Assembly: GCA_911728455.2 (NCBI GenBank)
Contig: OU452238.1
Location: forward strand, 12,720,065-12,784,064
Origin: Marthasterias glacialis
Lineage: Eukaryota; Echinodermata; Asteroidea; Forcipulatida; Asteriidae
Direction: 5' to 3'
DNA length: 64,000 nucleotides
Position 1 is the first letter of the stretch, and each line of letters opens with the position of its first letter. The position numbers and the translations under genes are program-made. Below are positions 63,519 through 64,000 of the stretch, in pieces. The notes beneath the pieces are model-generated. The model was not told the DNA's origin and made no database searches. It saw only the letters and a list, made by a program, of their open reading frames with translations.

Positions 63519-64000
63519 CAAGGTGACAGATGCCAAGTATTAGTAACTATTTACCAAAGTTGGACAACTCGCGCTCTCTCTCTCATTGCAAGCCAGTTGT
63601 CCAATCTTATCTGTCACGACTGAAAGCCACATCGCGACGGCCAGGCTCCTTCTTGCACTTTCTCAAGGCATTTCTGACCAAAGAAATGAAGTCAAAAAGC
63701 CATTAAGTGCTCAGAAATATAACGAGATAATTTATACCGACGAGGCGACCTCGAGAGTGGCCTTGTTGAACGTGCGGAAGCCCGTGGGTCTGTGGCGGCT
63801 GCTTGGTAGAAGCGGCGTATCGTTCCTGGTGCATGTGCTTGCGCGTAATTCAGTTTTATGACTCGTTGGATGCCTCCACCAACACCCACATTTCATAGAG
63901 AATTTAGGCGCGAATATTTTGTGGCGGTCATTGTCATTCGTATTGGAACACTTTGTGTGGTGTTCGTAGTTGCATAGAAGTCTCACCCTACCTTGGGGAC

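Larger units (their letters stand above)
49664..64000. other. Intron of the bHLH gene and/or 3' intergenic DNA
   Basis: No exon 2 of the bHLH gene and no other gene was recognised. Open frames here are short and lack family motifs. Repeats at 51106, 54115, 57518 and 63010 are listed separately; the rest shows nothing I can assign. Confidence 0.55.

Overview
The window looks like intron-rich, AT-leaning animal nuclear DNA, most plausibly from an invertebrate deuterostome such as an echinoderm or hemichordate. The taxon is inferred from a scleraxis/paraxis-type bHLH gene, a dynein-related heavy chain gene with dozens of short GT-AG exons, and several tRNA-headed SINE families. No sequence search could be run, so the taxon is not certain.

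Positions 654-33042 (minus strand) hold the 5' part of one very large gene. Forty-two coding exons can be chained from the ATG at 33042 to the left part of the window. Every junction has GT-AG ends and compatible phase, giving 2,376 uninterrupted codons before the gene runs off the left edge inside AAA2. The product is a dynein heavy chain relative: N-terminal tail, linker, an AAA1 module and the start of AAA2. AAA1 is degenerate. Its P-loop reads GPEQTGKA instead of GPAGTGKT, and its Walker B acidic pair is replaced by Thr-Asn. The AAA2 P-loop (GPAGSGKT) is intact. AAA1 and AAA2 also carry extra segments. This pattern fits the DNHD1 (dynein heavy chain domain-containing protein 1) branch better than any ordinary axonemal or cytoplasmic dynein. 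A candidate non-coding first exon lies near 34261-34340.

The introns of this gene hold many repeats: at least four tRNA-derived SINE families, a ~600 bp dispersed family, a TTAA-flanked MITE, other inverted-repeat elements, two near-perfect palindromes in one intron, a 31 bp minisatellite, a 28 bp minisatellite, and a decayed tandem array that copies the end of exon 24 with its splice donor.

Positions 33100-49000 are intergenic. They hold scattered repeats and no convincing gene. At 49148 a plus-strand gene begins, divergent from the dynein-like gene. Its first coding exon encodes a complete bHLH domain plus the QPC and ICTFCLS signatures of the scleraxis/TCF15 family. It has a TATA box and an initiator at good spacing about 70 nt upstream of the ATG. 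Its 3' exon was not recognised. The rest of the window (49664-64000) is intron or intergenic DNA with more inverted-repeat elements, including a long hairpin at 63010-63382.

The two genes have no evident functional link: one is predicted to be cilium- or sperm-related and the other is a mesodermal transcription factor.
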